Source of the DNA: Gammaproteobacteria bacterium | GTDB taxonomy: Bacteria; Pseudomonadota; Gammaproteobacteria; Beggiatoales; Beggiatoaceae | Direction of reading: 5' to 3' | DNA length: 33,989 nucleotides | Assembly: GCA_003645255.1 (NCBI GenBank) | Contig: QNES01000026.1 | Location: forward strand, 1-33,989 | Part shown: positions 1-7,860 of the stretch, in pieces | Layout: the number at the start of each line of letters is the position of its first letter | How positions within the stretch are numbered: the stretch's first letter is position 1 | Made by a program: the position numbers and the translations under genes | The notes under the pieces: model-generated | Database searches by the model: none | Told to the model about the DNA's origin: nothing | The model's input: the letters and a program-made list of their open reading frames with translations, nothing else

Positions 1-1
1 A

Positions 2-928
2 GCATTTAATGTAATTGACTTTAACTATCAAGCTGAGGTAAAATCTAAATACGTTGTTCATGCCCAACTGGTTCAACTAACTATTTCTTCAATCACTAAA
101 TTAGTTCTTATTGCTATAAATGCCTCACTGATTTGGTTTGCTTGGGTTTATTGTTTGGATGCGGTGGTGTTTGCGATAGGTTTGAGCGTGATGTACTTGC
201 GTAAGAGTGGGAAATTGTGGTGTTGGCAATGGAAGTGGCAAGTTGCGAAGGAGTTGTTGAAGGATAGTTGGCCATTGATGTTTGCCTACATGTCATATTT
301 GATCTACGCAAGAATTGATCAAGTTATGATTAAAGAAATGTTAGATGAATATCATGTTGGTATCTATTCTGCTGCTTATATGATATATGAAGCCCCACTT
401 TTTATAGCATTGGTGACATCAAAATCGCTCTATCCATTAATTGTTAAATATTATCAGTCGAATAAAGTAAGGTTGTTTTATTTTTATCTTAAATTATCAA
501 GTTATATGACTTTATTGGCTTATATGATTGTGATAATTTTTTTGATATTTGCAGAAGATATTATTTTAATTTTGTATGGTGAAAAATATTATGAATCTGC
601 TGGTATTCTCGTATTTTTATCTTTTGGCTTAATACCTATGTTTAATGCGTTTCTACGTTCTAGTTATATAACTATATCAGGTAATCAGAAAATTATTTTA
701 TACACAACTATTTTTTCTTCTATTGTAAATATTTTATTCAATGTTTATTTTATCAGAGAATTTGGCGTAATAGGGGCAGCTTATGCAACTGTGATAACGC
801 AATTATTATCCTTATTATTGCTAAATATTATATTTTTTCAAACAAGAATAATTTTTTTAATTCAAATTAAGGCATTATTGCTTGTGGGAGTGTGGAAAAA
901 AGTTTATGCAAATACTTTACCAAAATGA
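2..928 (+). CDS. Wzx-type polysaccharide flippase, 5' end outside window
   Basis: The reading frame is open from the first bases of the window to the TGA at 926-928 (308 residues visible), so this is the C-terminal part of a larger gene; a TTG at 155 is not needed as a start. The protein is a chain of hydrophobic helices with short polar loops. The visible N-terminal stretch (FNYQAEVKSKYVVHAQ, then several helices) matches the central part of Wzx/MATE-like oligosaccharide flippases, which usually have 12-14 membrane helices and about 420-480 residues. Flippases of this family move undecaprenyl-linked repeat units across the inner membrane. It is the first visible gene of a glycan operon and overlaps the next gene by about 23 bases, which suggests translational coupling. 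The family is secure; the substrate is inferred from its neighbours to be a nonulosonate-containing glycan. Confidence 0.85.
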   Translation, partial: AFNVIDFNYQAEVKSKYVVHAQLVQLTISSITKLVLIAINASLIWFAWVYCLDAVVFAIGLSVMYLRKSGKLWCWQWKWQVAKELLKDSWPLMFAYMSYLIYARIDQVMIKEMLDEYHVGIYSAAYMIYEAPLFIALVTSKSLYPLIVKYYQSNKVRLFYFYLKLSSYMTLLAYMIVIIFLIFAEDIILILYGEKYYESAGILVFLSFGLIPMFNAFLRSSYITISGNQKIILYTTIFSSIVNILFNVYFIREFGVIGAAYATVITQLLSLLLLNIIFFQTRIIFLIQIKALLLVGVWKKVYANTLPK

Positions 929-1958
929 TTTTGTTCCTATGGTTTCTTTAAGTAATTTTCAAAAGGAATCAATCAGCAAACTTCTAAAAGATATTAAAGA
1001 TGATAAATTGGTTTTAGTGGAAAATGACTGTTTATGCTGTAATCGAAATCATGAAAATGATGTTATAATATCTGAAAAAGACAGATACGGAATTCCTGTC
1101 AAAAATGTAATTTGTTCTAAGTGTGGCTTGATAAGAAGTCAGACAATATTTAGTGAAGAATCAAACATAAGTTTTTATAAAAATTATTATCGGGATATAT
1201 ATGTCGGCTTGAGCAAACCTGATGAACAATTTTTTGATGATCAAAAAAGTCGTGGAAAGAACTTTTTATCTTTGGTCAAAACTCATATTGATTTAAATGA
1301 AATTCGACAAATATTGGAAATTGGTTGTGGTTCAGGCGGAATAATGTTTCCATTTCATAATATGGGTATTTCTTGTAAAGGAATTGATTTTAATAAAGAA
1401 TATCTTAAATTTGGTAGGAGTAAAGGACTTTTATTGCTTTATGGAGACTATAAAAATCAGATTGAAGATGAAAGTATTGATTTATTGATTTTGTCACATG
1501 TAATGGAGCATTTTACAAATCCTATTGAAGAAATGATAGAAGTGATTAAAAAGGTTACTATAAACAAATATTTGCTTATTGAAGTGCCTGGTATATTTTA
1601 TATGGATAAAGTTTATTTATATCCTATTTTGTATCTTCAGAATGCTCATGTCTTTAACTACTACTACTACTACTTAAGGGTGTTTTATGAGAAATTAGGA
1701 TTGGAAGTTATTTATGGTGACGAGCGATGCACTTTTTTACTAAAAAAGAACCAAAACTGGAAAGAACCCAAAATAAATTGTATTTACGAAGATTCTCTTA
1801 AAGTTTATCCTGAAAAGATTAAAAGATTTATATTAAAAACTCATTTTCAATATAAGTATTCGTTAAGCCTCTATGTATGGAAAAGAAGAATTATTAAAAT
1901 TCTTAATTTTTTGGGAATAAAAGAAATTATCAAAAAGCAACTGAAAAAGGAAACATGA
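906..1958 (+). CDS. class I SAM-dependent methyltransferase with N-terminal zinc-binding cysteines
   Basis: The SAM-binding motif I is visible as LEIGCGSGG (about residues 136-144), followed by an acidic residue after the second strand (GIDF) and a LSHVMEHF segment typical of Methyltransf_11/23 proteins. Before it are two cysteine pairs, CLCC and CSKC, spaced like the zinc site of sugar C-methyltransferases and related two-domain enzymes. I chose the ATG at 906; a TTG at 882 would add eight residues, and an ATG at 939 is also possible. The gene overlaps the flippase upstream, and its TGA overlaps the next ATG as ATGA. It probably methylates a sugar or a nucleotide sugar of the surface glycan, but the acceptor cannot be read from sequence. 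An in-frame run of five TAC codons (1659-1673) encodes five tyrosines in a row. Confidence 0.8.
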   Translation: MQILYQNDFVPMVSLSNFQKESISKLLKDIKDDKLVLVENDCLCCNRNHENDVIISEKDRYGIPVKNVICSKCGLIRSQTIFSEESNISFYKNYYRDIYVGLSKPDEQFFDDQKSRGKNFLSLVKTHIDLNEIRQILEIGCGSGGIMFPFHNMGISCKGIDFNKEYLKFGRSKGLLLLYGDYKNQIEDESIDLLILSHVMEHFTNPIEEMIEVIKKVTINKYLLIEVPGIFYMDKVYLYPILYLQNAHVFNYYYYYLRVFYEKLGLEVIYGDERCTFLLKKNQNWKEPKINCIYEDSLKVYPEKIKRFILKTHFQYKYSLSLYVWKRRIIKILNFLGIKEIIKKQLKKET

Positions 1959-2836
1959 AGATGTCATTTAACTACAACTATCAAAAACCCAAGGTGATAG
2001 CAGAAATAGGCTGTAATCATATGGGACATATGAAAATTGCTAAAGAGTTAATTGCTCTAGCAAAAGAGTGTGGTGCGGATGTTGCGAAATTCCAAACCAG
2101 AGATAATAAGTTGCTATTAACAGAAGAACAGTATAATATGCCTCATCCTGTTCAAGAAAATTCCTATGGAAGTAGCTATGGTGAACATAGAGAATATTTA
2201 GAGTTTAATCAAAAACAGCACGGTGAGTTAAAAGCATATTGTGATACGGTGGGTATTGAGTACTCAACTTCTGTTTGGGAGGAAAATTCCGCAAGAATGA
2301 TAGCAGAATTAAACCCTTCATTTATAAAAGTACCATCTGCTTGTAACAACAATTACAAGATGTTAAAGATATTAAGAGATGAATATCAGGGAGAAGTTCA
2401 GATTTCGTTTGGAATGACAACAAAAGAAGAAGGGGAGGCTGTTGTCAAATTTTTTGAGCAAACAGCGAAAGATCGTTTGATTATTTACGCTTGTACTTCT
2501 GGTTATCCGGTTCCATTTGAAGATGTTGCCTTGCTTGAAATTACAAGGTTATATGATAAATATGATGAAAGAGTGAAAGAAATTGGTTTTTCCGGTCATC
2601 ATTTAGGTATTGCGATTGATGTTGCCGCATATACTTTAGGTGCAAAATGGATAGAGCGGCATTTTACAAAAGATAGAACGTGGAAGGGGACAGACCATGC
2701 TGCCTCTTTAGAACCGGAAGGATTAAGAAAGTTGGTAAGAAATCTTAATGTTTCTTACCAAGCATTACGATACAAAGAAAAAGATATTTTGGATATTGAA
2801 AAAGTTCAAAGAGATAAATTGAAAAATAGAAAATAA
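1955..2836 (+). CDS. neuB: NeuB-type nonulosonate (sialate) synthase without SAF domain
   Basis: The enzyme class condenses phosphoenolpyruvate with a hexosamine derivative or hexose to give a nine-carbon sialate-like sugar. Visible hallmarks of the TIM-barrel NeuB domain are AEIGCNH near the start, AKFQT (about 43-47), STSVWEENS, KVPSAC, a GMTT turn, YACTSGYP, GFSGHH and IERHFT. The two metal-binding histidines (in GFSGHH and ERHFT) are kept, but the usual FSDH is FSGH here. The protein is only 293 residues; canonical NeuB proteins have about 340-350 because of a C-terminal antifreeze-like SAF domain, which is missing, and no in-frame remnant follows. It starts by ATGA overlap with the methyltransferase. 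Together with the cytidylyltransferase-phosphatase fusion downstream it makes a coherent synthesis module. Whether the product is Neu5Ac, Kdn or another nonulosonate is not known. Confidence 0.85.
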   Translation: MKMSFNYNYQKPKVIAEIGCNHMGHMKIAKELIALAKECGADVAKFQTRDNKLLLTEEQYNMPHPVQENSYGSSYGEHREYLEFNQKQHGELKAYCDTVGIEYSTSVWEENSARMIAELNPSFIKVPSACNNNYKMLKILRDEYQGEVQISFGMTTKEEGEAVVKFFEQTAKDRLIIYACTSGYPVPFEDVALLEITRLYDKYDERVKEIGFSGHHLGIAIDVAAYTLGAKWIERHFTKDRTWKGTDHAASLEPEGLRKLVRNLNVSYQALRYKEKDILDIEKVQRDKLKNRK

Positions 2837-2848
2837 GGTAACTAGAAA

Positions 2849-2955
2849 AAAAATATACACCCCTTCACCAATAAGGGATTGCAACTATATTTATTGAATA
2901 TTGTAGGAGCAATCCCTTGTGGTTGCCCCTTTTTGTTTGGGTATATTATTTTTTG
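2849..2955 (+). repeat. intergenic palindromic repeat
   Basis: The outer ends form an imperfect inverted repeat (AAAAAATATACACCC against GGGTATATTATTTTTT). Inside, AAGGGATTGC pairs with GCAATCCCTT. The right half, including CAATCCCTTGTGGTTGCCC, recurs in diverged form at 24025-24080, so it belongs to a dispersed family. Confidence 0.6.
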
Positions 2956-2968
2956 CGAGTTGCCTAAA

Positions 2969-3056
2969 GAAGTAAATATTATGATGTTAAATGGCTACGA
3001 TTCAAACAAAAGGAAGTAAATATTATGATGTTAAATGGCTACGATTCAGACAAAAT
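2969..3056 (+). repeat. 44-bp tandem duplication over a gene start
   Basis: Two copies of a 44-bp unit lie head to tail at 2969-3012 and 3013-3056; the first 36 bases are identical and the last few differ. Each copy contains the same translation start (ATGATGTTAAAT). The upstream copy reads ATG 2981 to TAA 3017-3019, a 12-codon minigene (MMLNGYDSNKRK). The downstream copy supplies the real start at 3025. Confidence 0.9.
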
Positions 3057-3681
3057 GTTTGAATATGAAAATGGTTTTCACATTACATCAACAGAATCTC
3101 GTTTTGGTAAATTTTTAGCTCATTATGAGCTTGACAAGAAAATTATTGAGTTACCAGGGCAAATTGTGGAATGCGGTGTTTTTAAAGGTAATTCATTTTT
3201 TAGGTTAGCTTATTTCAGAAACTTATTAGAAAGTATTAATTCCAGAAAAATTATTGGATTTGATATATTTGGTGAGTTTCCAAAAACTGAGTTTGAAGAT
3301 GATAAAACATATTTGGAACGTTTTGTGACTTCTGCTGGTAAAAACAGTATAGAGATTAAAGAGATGCGTAAAGCATTAAATTATAAAGGCATAAAAAATT
3401 ATGAGTTAATAAAGGGGGATATAAACCAGACTGTGCCAGAATATTGTATCAATAATCCACAGTTGAAAATTTCTTTGTTGCATATAGATACAGACGTTTA
3501 TGAGCCTGCTGTTACTATCCTGGATAACTTTTACGATAAAGTTGTGAGGGGGGGGGTGATTATGTTTGACGACTATGGAACTTTTCCTGGGGAAACTAAA
3601 GCAGTTGATGATTTTTTCGCAAGTTTAAGAATTAATAAATTGTCTATTTCTCACATACCTTCGTATATTATCAAACCATAA
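3025..3681 (+). CDS. TylF/MycF-family O-methyltransferase
   Basis: The product (218 residues) resembles the macrocin/sugar O-methyltransferase family. Seen features: a SAM-binding motif IVECGVFKGNSF, then IIGFDIFGEFP, and a C-terminal HIDTDVYEP and MFDDYG pair whose aspartates correspond to the metal-binding residues of this family. The family transfers a methyl group from SAM to a sugar hydroxyl, so a capping or modifying role on the glycan is likely. The start lies in the second copy of a 44-bp duplication, with GGAAG about 9 bases upstream. Within the gene, 3548-3556 is an uninterrupted run of nine G (codons for Arg-Gly-Gly-Val), very unusual in this AT-rich DNA. A change of one base there would destroy the metal-binding end of the protein. 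It lies 4 bases upstream of the next gene. Confidence 0.8.
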   Translation: MMLNGYDSDKMFEYENGFHITSTESRFGKFLAHYELDKKIIELPGQIVECGVFKGNSFFRLAYFRNLLESINSRKIIGFDIFGEFPKTEFEDDKTYLERFVTSAGKNSIEIKEMRKALNYKGIKNYELIKGDINQTVPEYCINNPQLKISLLHIDTDVYEPAVTILDNFYDKVVRGGVIMFDDYGTFPGETKAVDDFFASLRINKLSISHIPSYIIKP

Positions 3682-3685
3682 AATT

Positions 3686-4834
3686 ATGAATATAGCATTC
3701 ATTCCAGCAAGGTGTGGTAGTCAATCCATACCTTTTAAAAATATCAAAGAATTATGTGGAAAACCTCTCGTTTATTGGTCGTTAAAAGCACTTTCAGATT
3801 CATTAAGTATAGATGAAATTTATGTTGCTACAGACTGTAATGAAATAAAAGAAGTCGTAAAAGGGTTTCATTTAAAGAAAGTTAATATTTATAACAGAAA
3901 TAAAGAAAACGCAGGTAATACGGCAAGTACAGAATCCGTCATGCTGGAATTTATTAATAATAATAATTTTGCTGATGAAGATATATTTATTTTAGTGCAA
4001 GCGACTTCACCATTTGTTATCTCTAATGATTTTGATATAGCTATTACTCTATTAAAAAATGAAGGGGTAGATAGCCTTTTAACTTGTGTAAAGACAAAGC
4101 GTTTTTTTTGGAGTAAAAAGGGAAACCCAATTAACTACGACTATATGAATCGTCCACGGCGACAGGATTTTGATGGGGTTTTAATGGAAAATGGTGCTTT
4201 TTACATTAACAAGATCAAGAATATAAAAAAATATAAAAATAGATTAAGTGGCAAAATAGCAATCTATGAAATGCCAGAATTTACTGCGATTGAAGCAGAC
4301 GAAGAAGATGACTGGTTAATTATTGAAAAATTAATGTATAAGTATATTTGTTCTGAACAATCGTTAAATATAAAAATAAAACTTTTTGTCACTGATGTTG
4401 ATGGTGTATTAACTGATGCAGGCATGTATTATGATGAAAATGGTAATGAATCAAAAAAATTTAATACACATGACGGAATGGGATTTAAGTTATTAAGAGA
4501 AAGGGGTATTAAAACTGCGATAGTTACAAGTGAGAATACAAAGATAGTAAAAAATCGAGCAAAAAAACTAAAAGTTGACTATCTTTATCAAGGGCGATTT
4601 CACCAAGGTAAACTTGATGCTGTCAAAAAAATATGTGAACAAGAGAATATTACTCTTGATGAAGTTGCTTATATTGGTGATGATATTAATGATGAAGAGT
4701 TATTGAAAATCGTTGGTTTATCAGCTTGCCCTAATAATGCAGTTGAAAAAATTAAGAATATAGAAAATATCATCCATCTTAAAAAAACAGGTGGGAATGG
4801 TGCAGTAAGGGAATTTATTGAGCTTATTTTATAA
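3686..4834 (+). CDS. neuA: CMP-nonulosonate synthetase fused to KdsC-like HAD phosphatase
   Basis: Residues 1 to about 225 form a CTP-dependent acylneuraminate cytidylyltransferase: the N-terminal nucleotide-binding stretch IPARCGSQSIPFKN (canonical enzymes read ARxGSKxIxxKN), LVQATSPF, and a late EADEEDDW. Residues about 230-382 are a HAD-family phosphatase of the KdsC type: DVDGVLTDAG with nucleophile Asp237 and acid/base Asp239, a TSEN motif, a lysine in GKLDA, and GDDINDEE (331-338) for Mg binding. The length of 382 fits a full fusion with almost no linker. Similar two-domain arrangements are known in animal CMAS and in some bacterial enzymes for Kdn or sialic acid. The phosphatase suggests that the NeuB product is a 9-phosphate which is dephosphorylated and then activated with CMP. 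It starts 4 bases after the methyltransferase. Confidence 0.85.
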   Translation: MNIAFIPARCGSQSIPFKNIKELCGKPLVYWSLKALSDSLSIDEIYVATDCNEIKEVVKGFHLKKVNIYNRNKENAGNTASTESVMLEFINNNNFADEDIFILVQATSPFVISNDFDIAITLLKNEGVDSLLTCVKTKRFFWSKKGNPINYDYMNRPRRQDFDGVLMENGAFYINKIKNIKKYKNRLSGKIAIYEMPEFTAIEADEEDDWLIIEKLMYKYICSEQSLNIKIKLFVTDVDGVLTDAGMYYDENGNESKKFNTHDGMGFKLLRERGIKTAIVTSENTKIVKNRAKKLKVDYLYQGRFHQGKLDAVKKICEQENITLDEVAYIGDDINDEELLKIVGLSACPNNAVEKIKNIENIIHLKKTGGNGAVREFIELIL

Positions 4835-4839
4835 ATGCA

Positions 4840-5760
4840 ATGAATGTTAAAAACAAGTTAAAATCATTTTTACCACTTTTGCCACCAATATTATTTGATA
4901 AACTTTTTTACATAAATAGATACATTGCTTTTAAAAAATATAAAGCTTTGGTATCCAAAAATAGTGAATTAAAAGATATTCATCAAGGCAAAAGAGGTTT
5001 TATTCTTGGTAGTGGACCGTCTATAAAAAAGGAGAATCTAAAACCATTAAAAAACGAGATTGTTTTTGCTCTAAATAATTTCTATGTTCATCCTGATTTT
5101 CAGGAAATCATGGGTGGTGATGTTGAAAAATATTATATAACTGCACCAACTCATCTTCCACAAACGGAGCAAGAATGGAGAAATTGGTTTATAGGTATGG
5201 AAAAAAATATGCCATGTAATGCCACTATGATTTTTGGTCTTAATGGGTATAAGGGGAATATTAAGTATATTTTTGATAAATACAATATATTTCAACAGCA
5301 TAAAATATATTGGTATTTTTCTGGGGTTAATGTCGGGGAATATTATAGTTTTAATAAACGGCATATTGACATAATAAACATGATTTGGGCGGCAGAGGCG
5401 GTTAGTGTTTATGCTTTAATAATAGCTATCTATATGGGGTTTAATGAAATTATTTTGTTAGGAATGGATCATGACTATTTTTTGTATGATGATGAAAAAG
5501 AAATGAGGATGTATTCTTCAGCAATTCATCAGAAAGATGAATTTAAAAGAACTTTTGATGATAGTTTTTACATTAAAGAATTTCTTCGGCAGTACAGAAT
5601 TTTCTGTAAATATGCGTTACTCCAAAAGAAGTATAAAGGTAAGGTATTTAATGCATCAAATGGTGGAATACTAAAAGTATTTCCCCAGAAAAAATTGATG
5701 AGTTTTTTTGACTATGATGAAAAATTTATTGAAAAATCCGATTACCATATGGATTTATAA
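4840..5760 (+). CDS. GT42 sialyltransferase-like / DUF115-like protein
   Basis: The 306-residue protein has an early [11 protein letters not shown] motif (about 54-64), then FALNNFY, and later a hydrophobic segment ending in [14 protein letters not shown] (about 200-214). The pattern 'GxGPS ... N-x-F ... GxxEIxLxGxD' is shared by the CST-I type alpha-2,3/2,8-sialyltransferases (GT42) and by DUF115/MptE-like Rossmann proteins that act in flagellin and surface glycosylation. Because it directly follows the gene that would make the CMP-activated sugar, transfer of that sugar to a glycan acceptor is the best inference. The fold is moderately sure, the activity is not. The N-terminal 20 residues are hydrophobic/basic and could bind the membrane. 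It starts 5 bases downstream of the fusion gene; the next start lies inside its 3' end. Confidence 0.6.
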   Translation: MNVKNKLKSFLPLLPPILFDKLFYINRYIAFKKYKALVSKNSELKDIHQGKRGFILGSGPSIKKENLKPLKNEIVFALNNFYVHPDFQEIMGGDVEKYYITAPTHLPQTEQEWRNWFIGMEKNMPCNATMIFGLNGYKGNIKYIFDKYNIFQQHKIYWYFSGVNVGEYYSFNKRHIDIINMIWAAEAVSVYALIIAIYMGFNEIILLGMDHDYFLYDDEKEMRMYSSAIHQKDEFKRTFDDSFYIKEFLRQYRIFCKYALLQKKYKGKVFNASNGGILKVFPQKKLMSFFDYDEKFIEKSDYHMDL

Positions 5761-6400
5761 GTTAATAACATCATTATTTTTAGAATGGAAAAATAAAGAG
5801 AAGAATCTAAAAATAGGGTACATGTCTCATATAAGTAAATGTAAATTTGGAATATATAATACTATTTACAACAATGTAAATTTAAATGACGTTAATTTAA
5901 ATGACTTTACATATGTTGCTTCTAAAACAAATATCAATAAAACAAAAATAGGCAAATTTTGTTCCATCGGTCCAAATTGTAATATTGGGTTAGGTAAACA
6001 TCCATCAGAGATATTTGTATCAACTCATCCTATATTTTTTTCCCAACTCAAACAAGCTCAAATTACTTTTTCAGATAAAAATTATTTTAAAGAATTTAAA
6101 ACTATTATAATAGGTAATGATGTCTGGATTGGAACTAATGTGATCATAGTTGATGGTGTTACCATTAATGATGGGGCTATAGTTGCCGCTGGCTCTGTTG
6201 TAACAAAGGATATACCGGCTTATGCAGTAGTTGGTGGCATACCAGCAAAAATAATCAAATATAGATTTGAAAAAGACGAAATTGCTTATTTACATGATTT
6301 TAAGTGGTGGAATAAAGATTCAAATTGGTTAAAGAGTGATTTTAAGTTATTCCATAATATTAAAGATTTCATAAAAGAAACTTCTAAGTGTAAAAATTAA
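5714..6400 (+). CDS. left-handed beta-helix (hexapeptide) acetyltransferase
   Basis: The protein (about 228 residues) has the irregular six-residue repeats of the LpxA/CatB superfamily: [17 protein letters not shown], then a loop with a likely catalytic histidine (STHP), then [35 protein letters not shown] and the closing [16 protein letters not shown]. These are typical of the CatB/xenobiotic and sugar O-acetyltransferases, which use acetyl-CoA. I took the ATG at 5714; a TTG at 5708 and an ATG at 5717 are equally compatible. It overlaps the previous gene by 47 bases and ends the operon, with an AT-rich hairpin terminator about 100 bases on. O-acetylation of the sialate-like sugar is a plausible role. 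Confidence 0.85.
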   Translation: MMKNLLKNPITIWIYKLITSLFLEWKNKEKNLKIGYMSHISKCKFGIYNTIYNNVNLNDVNLNDFTYVASKTNINKTKIGKFCSIGPNCNIGLGKHPSEIFVSTHPIFFSQLKQAQITFSDKNYFKEFKTIIIGNDVWIGTNVIIVDGVTINDGAIVAAGSVVTKDIPAYAVVGGIPAKIIKYRFEKDEIAYLHDFKWWNKDSNWLKSDFKLFHNIKDFIKETSKCKN

Positions 6401-6502
6401 TAGTGTTCGACACCATACTTTACACACGAAAAATGCATTAAATATTTGATATAAAACTAAAAGAAGCTTCGCTTGGTGTGTAAAGTATACTGTCGATCAC
6501 TA
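6401..6502. repeat. 102-bp inverted-repeat element at operon end
   Basis: The 27-bp arms 6401-6427 and 6476-6502 (TAGTGTTCGACACC... and its complement) match at 24 of 27 positions around a 48-bp centre. It begins directly after the acetyltransferase TAA. It may be a small mobile element or an mRNA-stabilising hairpin. The gene-free stretch 6401-6709 holds this element, a terminator-like hairpin, an 81-bp element, and 68 bases with no recognised feature. Confidence 0.75.
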
Positions 6503-6503
6503 T

Positions 6504-6528
6504 AAATGAAAAAAATTTTTCATTTTTT
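6504..6528 (+). terminator. AT-only hairpin with T run
   Basis: AATGAAAAA pairs with TTTTTCATT and is followed by TTTTTT. The stem is weak but placed properly to end the glycan operon. Confidence 0.4.
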
Positions 6529-6557
6529 CAAAAAATAAAAATATTTATGCATATTTA

Positions 6558-6638
6558 AGAACGTGCATAAAATAATTTCTAAAACTCTTCGTTCAAACCT
6601 GACAGGTTTAGTTGTCAATTTTATTTTATGCACGTTCC
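6558..6638. mobile_element. 81-bp MITE-like element, TTA target duplication (copy 1)
   Basis: The ends (A/G)GAACGTGCATAAAATAA are inverted and almost identical. TTA flanks both sides (6555-6557 and 6639-6641). The centre contains AAACCTGACAGGTTT. It has the same length, ends, centre and flanking TTA as the element at 7049-7129. Confidence 0.8.
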
Positions 6639-6709
6639 TTATTCAGTATTTGGATAATAGCTTCACCTAAATCTTTTAAGATTTTATAAAGGGGTTAGAC
6701 TTTAAAGTT

Positions 6710-7631
6710 GTGGCAGATAAATTCACTTATAAACCTCAAAACGAAGCTGGTGAGTTTACGCTGACTCGTCAAGGCGAATTCATGACGATAGAAAACACAC
6801 TCGGTGATTTAATTCCAGCGTTTTTCAGAAATAGCCCTTTAAATAAAAGTTTAAAACCTCAAACGCATCTACTTGAACAGCCTTTATTTCGGGGAATTGT
6901 CGCCGAACTGAATCAGATTGATATTTTTAACCATATTCCAGTGTATAACTTCGAGGTGGAACAACCTAAAAAAGCTTCTTTGATTGAAAGTCAACTTGAT
7001 TTAGAAGAAAATACCAGTAATTTAGCCATTGTTCTCCAAAATATCTTAGGAGTGAGGATTTAATAATTTCCAAAACTTTTGAGCCAAACCTGACAGGTTT
7101 CGTTTCAAATTTTATTGAATTCTCATTCCTTAGCAGATAAAGAGAAAAAAAGACGATTTCTTAATATGTTGACTGATGTTTTACCTTTTTGTGGAAGAAG
7201 TTCGTGTCGAACCCTTTGCCGAAAAGCATTTAGTTATCATCTTAAGAGAGGCGTACTCGACAGTCGATTTACCGATGGCTTTTCTTTCCCAAGGTACTAT
7301 CAATATTATTTCCCTAGTGACCATTTTATATTTTCAAGAAAAACCACTTTTGTTAATTGAAGAACCGGAGAAACATACTTACCCTTATCTGATCTCAAAA
7401 ATGATGGATATGTTAAAAGAAATCTCTAAGCGTAAACAAATCATTATTACCACATACGAGTCTGAAACGGTAAAGTATGCGAATTTAGAAAATATATTTT
7501 TCATTTCTAGAAACCAAGAAGGATTTTCGGTGATTTCAAACATGGCTGAAAAACCTGAGGTTAAAATATTTTTGCAGAGTGATGAAATTGGTATTGAAGA
7601 TTTATACCTAGACAATTTATTAGGAATTTGA
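6710..7631 (+). pseudogene. broken AAA_21-type (RecF/OLD-like) ATPase
   Basis: Three pieces read as one protein. Piece 1 (6710-7048, GTG start in the trace) ends LAIVLQNIL. An 81-bp repeat then introduces a stop. Piece 2 (7133 to about 7190, same frame) reads ADKEKKRRFLNMLTDVLPF. After a +1 slip in a T5 run (7186-7190), piece 3 reads VEEVRVEPFAEK, then a signature LSQGTINI, Walker B LLLIEEPEKHTYPYL, and a D-loop/switch part IIITTYES (intact relatives have TTH). The N-terminal Walker A domain is absent, probably lost near the first 81-bp element. ATPases of this family usually act with a TOPRIM-like nuclease in phage-defence cassettes, and such a remnant follows. At least three lesions make it non-functional. 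Confidence 0.85.
7049..7129. mobile_element. 81-bp MITE-like element inside the ATPase pseudogene (copy 2)
   Basis: The ends GGAGTGAGGATTTAATAA and TTATTGAATTCTCATTCC are inverted with 15 of 18 matches. The flanks are TTA at 7046-7048 and at 7130-7132. The interior matches copy 1, including AAACCTGACAGG. Removing 7049-7132 (84 bases) joins QNIL to ADKEKKRRF in frame, which restores the family sequence, so the insertion event and its TTA duplication are clear. Confidence 0.9.
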
Positions 7632-7634
7632 ACA

Positions 7635-7697
7635 ATGCAAAACCGGCTATTCATTTTTGTTGAAGGCGAAGATGATGAGAGATTTTTTGACCATTAA
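7635..7697 (+). pseudogene. N-terminal remnant of TOPRIM/DUF4276-like partner gene
   Basis: An ATG three bases after the ATPase stop opens a 20-residue frame, MQNRLFIFVEGEDDERFFDH, before TAA. The hydrophobic strand followed by VEGEDDERFF is the usual opening of TOPRIM-like or DUF4276-like proteins, with the first catalytic glutamate. Nothing further downstream continues it, so it is a truncated second gene of the ATPase cassette. It is too short to name a family with certainty. Confidence 0.55.
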
Positions 7698-7860
7698 GCC
7701 AATTCTTAACCAATCAATTTTGTCACACATTTAATTTAAAAAGTTTCATAAAATACCTTTCTTATCAATGCGTCAGTTTTAAATTATATACTTAGAACGG
7801 GAACAAACTTAAATTTTACATAGAAACACATCAACCCTTAAAGTTAAGTTAGGAACAACA

